Origin: Candidatus Methylomirabilis sp.
Lineage (GTDB): Bacteria > Oederibacteriota > PGYV01 > DYJU01
Assembly: GCA_020722985.1 (NCBI GenBank)
Contig: DYJU01000006.1
Coordinates: 1 to 34,165, forward strand
Reading direction: 5' to 3'
Length of the DNA stretch: 34,165 nucleotides
The translations under genes and the position numbers were made by a program. Shown here in pieces: positions 31,646 through 34,165 of the stretch. Each line of letters begins with the position of its first letter. The first letter of the stretch is position 1. The notes below the pieces were generated by a model. It saw only the letters and a list, made by a program, of their open reading frames with translations, had not been told where the DNA came from and did no database searches.

Positions 31646-34165
31646 ATGAAAAAAGATAAAAAAATATTATTAATTATAATGATAGTTGTAATAACAGGAA
31701 TAATAAATTTATTTGCTGACACCTTTACGGAAAATTTTGATAATGCTAATTATAAAGATACGACGCAGACAACGACAAATTGGCCAGCAGTAGTAGATTT
31801 AAAGAATGTAACAGTACTGGAAAGGGAGAATAAATTTGCAGAGACCACAGGAGTAATAAACTGGGGTGGTGGGATAACAGCGATAGATTGCAATGCTACA
31901 CAGGGCAGATGGTTAATAGGAGGGGAAGGGGGAAAGATAAACGAGTATGATGGAAATAATTTTATAAATCACAGCAATGATTTAGGATTTGGGACATCAG
32001 ATGTGGGGGTTATAAGGTTCAATGGGAGTTACTGGTTAATAGGAAGTGGGACAGCGACGAAATTAAAGAAGTGGGATGGAAGTGTATGGACAGATTTATC
32101 ATCTAATTTAATAGGTTTTAGTGGAGGGATATTTGGAATAGATTATGATAGCGGGAATGGATATTGGTTAATAGGAGGGGTAGGAGGAGCGATAAATAAA
32201 TATGATGGAGTGACATGGAGTGATAAAAAGTCAGAGGCAGGATTTGGGACAACCGATATAAGGGCAATAAGGTATAATGGGAGTTACTGGATAGTGGCAG
32301 GGTTGGCAGGGAAGATAAAGAGGTATAATGGGTCAGTATGGACAGATTTGACAGCGAATCTTGAGGCGGTATGGGATCCTGGGGCGGGGAATGTATATTA
32401 TGATATATATGCGGTAGACTGGGATAGTGTAAACAATGTATGGGTGATAGGGGGTGGTTCAGGGAAATTGGCGACGTATAATGGGACGAGTTTTACAGAT
32501 AAGAGTAGCAGTGTTACGATTTCAACGATATGGAGTATACATTATAATGGGAATTATACATTGATAGGTGGGGTATATGGTAGTCAGACGCGTTTATATA
32601 CTACATCAGATAATAGCACATATTATTTGCAGAGCAATCCTGGATATTTTAATATAGATCCGATATGGGCAATAAGGAGTAATGGAGGAGGTGCAAGCGG
32701 TATAAATTTAATATGTGGCAGGAACGGTCGGATAATGAAGAGGACAGGAGGGGTAAATACACCGACAAATACAGATTTATCAGGGAGTATAAGGGATTTT
32801 GGAAAATTAAATATAAATGCAGCAGGATGGAATGGGAGTTACTGGCTGATAGGAGGAGAAAATGGAAGTATAAATAAATATGATGGAGAAGTATTTGTAG
32901 ATTTAAAATCGGGATTAACAACAGCGGGATGGGTAGTATCAGATAGTATATTGAGTATAGGGTGGAATGGTAGTTATTGGTTTATAGGAGGGGCGAATGG
33001 AAGTTTATATGCGTATGATGGGGTATCATTTACCTCAAAGACAAGTGCATTAGGTTTTGGGAGTGATTCGGTGTATGTGATAAAATGGGGAGGGACGAGT
33101 GGGAATGAACAATGGGTAATAGGAGGAGGGAGTAGAAAATTAAAGAGGAGTAGTGATGGAAATACATTTACCACAGTAGATATATCAAGTTATTTCGGGG
33201 TAACAGATGCTGTGAGGGCAGCAGATTTTGCAGGGACTTTGTATAATGTGTGGTTCATAGGGGGAGATTCGGGTTGTATAATAAAGTATGATGGTGGAAG
33301 CACAATAAATGATTTAAAAACAGATTTATATTCAACGTTAGGAGGATATTATCAGGTAAATACGATAAAATGGGACGAAGGGGTAAATAATATAATAAGG
33401 GTAGGGTGTAACAGTGCGAAACTGGCAGATTATAATATATTTAATTTTACAGATATGAGTGGGAATTTAATAGGATTCGGGACAGATAATGTAAAGAGTA
33501 TAAATTATAGTGCAGGGAGCGGTAAATGGTTTATAGGTGGAAGTGGAGGAAAGATAAATAGTGATACAAGTGGGACATTTGTAAATGAGAGCGGGAATTT
33601 AATAAATTTTGGGAATATGACAATAAACAGCGTAGTATATAATGGGAATTACTGGATAATAGGAGGGGATTATGCAAAATTAAATCGGTATGGGATGGCG
33701 TATAACCAGTCAGGTTGGGCAGTATCAACAGTAATAGATCATTATGGATACAAGTATGAGTGTGCGACATTAACGGCAGTGGATAAGTTAAATGATCAGG
33801 GAATAGATTATTACATATCATCAAATAATGGGGTGACATGGATACAAGTAACGCCAGGGGTAGGGGTATGTTTCAGTGGTGGGGATGCAGGAGAAGATTT
33901 AAGGTGGAAGGCGTATTTATATACATATGATTTATTTAAGTCGGCATACATAGATAGCATAACCATAGAGTATAGCAGGAATCCAGCGCCGACATATACA
34001 ATAACGCCGACCCATACAGATTCGCCGACAGAGACAATAACAGAGACAATAACTGAGACATGGACATATTCGCCGACAATGACAATAACAGATACAATAA
34101 CAGAGACCGCAACAGAGACAGTAACAGAAACAATAACTGAAACAGTAACAGAGACAGTAACAAAG
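31646..34165 (+). CDS. Large secreted protein with 14 beta-propeller repeats and Thr-rich stalk (3' end outside window)
   Basis: The frame is open for 840 codons from ATG 31646 to the window edge without a stop. It starts with a signal peptide (KKILLIIMIVVITGIINLFA). A repeat with core YW-L/F/I-IGG-xxGKI-xxYDG recurs 14 times, the W position falling at about residues 89, 130, 174, 215, 266, 305, 355, 400, 445, 490, 536, 584, 628 and 670; 11 of 14 keep Trp. Strand motifs such as DIRAIRYNGSYW precede each. This fits YCF48/BNR-like blades and would make two seven-bladed propellers. A beta-sandwich-like region with YYISSNNGVTWIQV (about 690-775) and a Thr/Glu-rich linker follow. The gene is richer in G (GGG, AGG codons) than its neighbours. 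Function is unknown; cell-surface display is inferred. Confidence 0.85.
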   Translation, partial: MKKDKKILLIIMIVVITGIINLFADTFTENFDNANYKDTTQTTTNWPAVVDLKNVTVLERENKFAETTGVINWGGGITAIDCNATQGRWLIGGEGGKINEYDGNNFINHSNDLGFGTSDVGVIRFNGSYWLIGSGTATKLKKWDGSVWTDLSSNLIGFSGGIFGIDYDSGNGYWLIGGVGGAINKYDGVTWSDKKSEAGFGTTDIRAIRYNGSYWIVAGLAGKIKRYNGSVWTDLTANLEAVWDPGAGNVYYDIYAVDWDSVNNVWVIGGGSGKLATYNGTSFTDKSSSVTISTIWSIHYNGNYTLIGGVYGSQTRLYTTSDNSTYYLQSNPGYFNIDPIWAIRSNGGGASGINLICGRNGRIMKRTGGVNTPTNTDLSGSIRDFGKLNINAAGWNGSYWLIGGENGSINKYDGEVFVDLKSGLTTAGWVVSDSILSIGWNGSYWFIGGANGSLYAYDGVSFTSKTSALGFGSDSVYVIKWGGTSGNEQWVIGGGSRKLKRSSDGNTFTTVDISSYFGVTDAVRAADFAGTLYNVWFIGGDSGCIIKYDGGSTINDLKTDLYSTLGGYYQVNTIKWDEGVNNIIRVGCNSAKLADYNIFNFTDMSGNLIGFGTDNVKSINYSAGSGKWFIGGSGGKINSDTSGTFVNESGNLINFGNMTINSVVYNGNYWIIGGDYAKLNRYGMAYNQSGWAVSTVIDHYGYKYECATLTAVDKLNDQGIDYYISSNNGVTWIQVTPGVGVCFSGGDAGEDLRWKAYLYTYDLFKSAYIDSITIEYSRNPAPTYTITPTHTDSPTETITETITETWTYSPTMTITDTITETATETVTETITETVTETVTK
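34028..34165 (+). repeat. Degenerate 6/12-bp repeat encoding alternating Thr-X
   Basis: From 34028 to the window edge the sequence is built from imperfect acagagacaata-type units. All 23 dipeptides begin with Thr except one with Ser; the second residue is mostly Glu, Ile or Val. The tract may continue past the window. Such a run is prone to length change and is a candidate glycosylated stalk. Confidence 0.85.

Noticed and set aside
32649-33839. Several minus-strand frames (32649-32921, 32974-33174, 33531-33839)
   Set aside because: They are shadows of the large propeller gene on the + strand, which has a signal peptide, promoter and regular protein repeats.
33936-34163. Minus-strand Leu/Ser-rich frame and a possible CRISPR-like repeat
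   Set aside because: It is the reverse of the Thr-X coding repeat. The units are 6-12 bp and imperfect, with no spacers, so this is not a CRISPR array.

Overview
The window is A+T-rich DNA from a Gram-negative-type bacterium using the standard genetic code, with most genes on the + strand and tightly packed. An outer-membrane barrel with an OmpA domain, a lipoprotein, secreted beta-propeller proteins ending in Thr/Pro-rich linkers and an Ig-like C-terminal domain, and a DUF2723 membrane protein suggest an uncultured lineage of the Omnitrophota/Elusimicrobiota/Goldbacteria/Firestonebacteria kind. That placement is inference from gene content only.

Layout. 1-384: 3' end of a transposase. 677-4582: PorV-like/OmpA fusion, IclR regulator, cytoplasmic GH5 hydrolase. 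4583-15747: dense run of tgt, yajC, galT, xseA, xseB, ispA, a DUF212 gene, dxs, recN and a DUF2723 gene. 15801-18338: a six-bladed NHL propeller exoprotein between two directly repeated copies of a roughly 315-bp palindromic, transposon-like repeat. 18374-25607: nnr, unknown envelope genes, a TPR protein, thiL, tsaE, tsaB, two more unknown envelope genes and yggS. 25625-30981: proC, yggU, a purine nucleoside phosphorylase, mtnA, a hotdog thioesterase, a 28-residue basic protein, yebC and a YhcC-type radical SAM gene. 31183-31512: an internally deleted insertion sequence. 31646 to the right edge: an open-ended gene of at least 840 codons for a secreted protein with 14 propeller repeats.

How the genes work together. 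Housekeeping themes are tRNA modification (tgt; tsaE/tsaB), isoprenoid precursors (dxs, ispA), DNA repair (xseAB, recN), metabolite repair (nnr, yggS) and purine/methylthioadenosine salvage (PNP, mtnA). A second theme is the cell surface: a PorV-type barrel, propeller exoproteins with FlgD/type-IX-like C-termini or Thr-rich stalks, and a candidate O-glycosyltransferase. The PorV and NHL genes share a nearly identical promoter with the same distance to the start codon. The most noteworthy items are the 14-repeat protein, the ATT start of the NHL gene, the palindromic repeat pair, the deleted insertion sequence and a possible type-IX-like display system. No tRNA, rRNA or CRISPR array was recognised.
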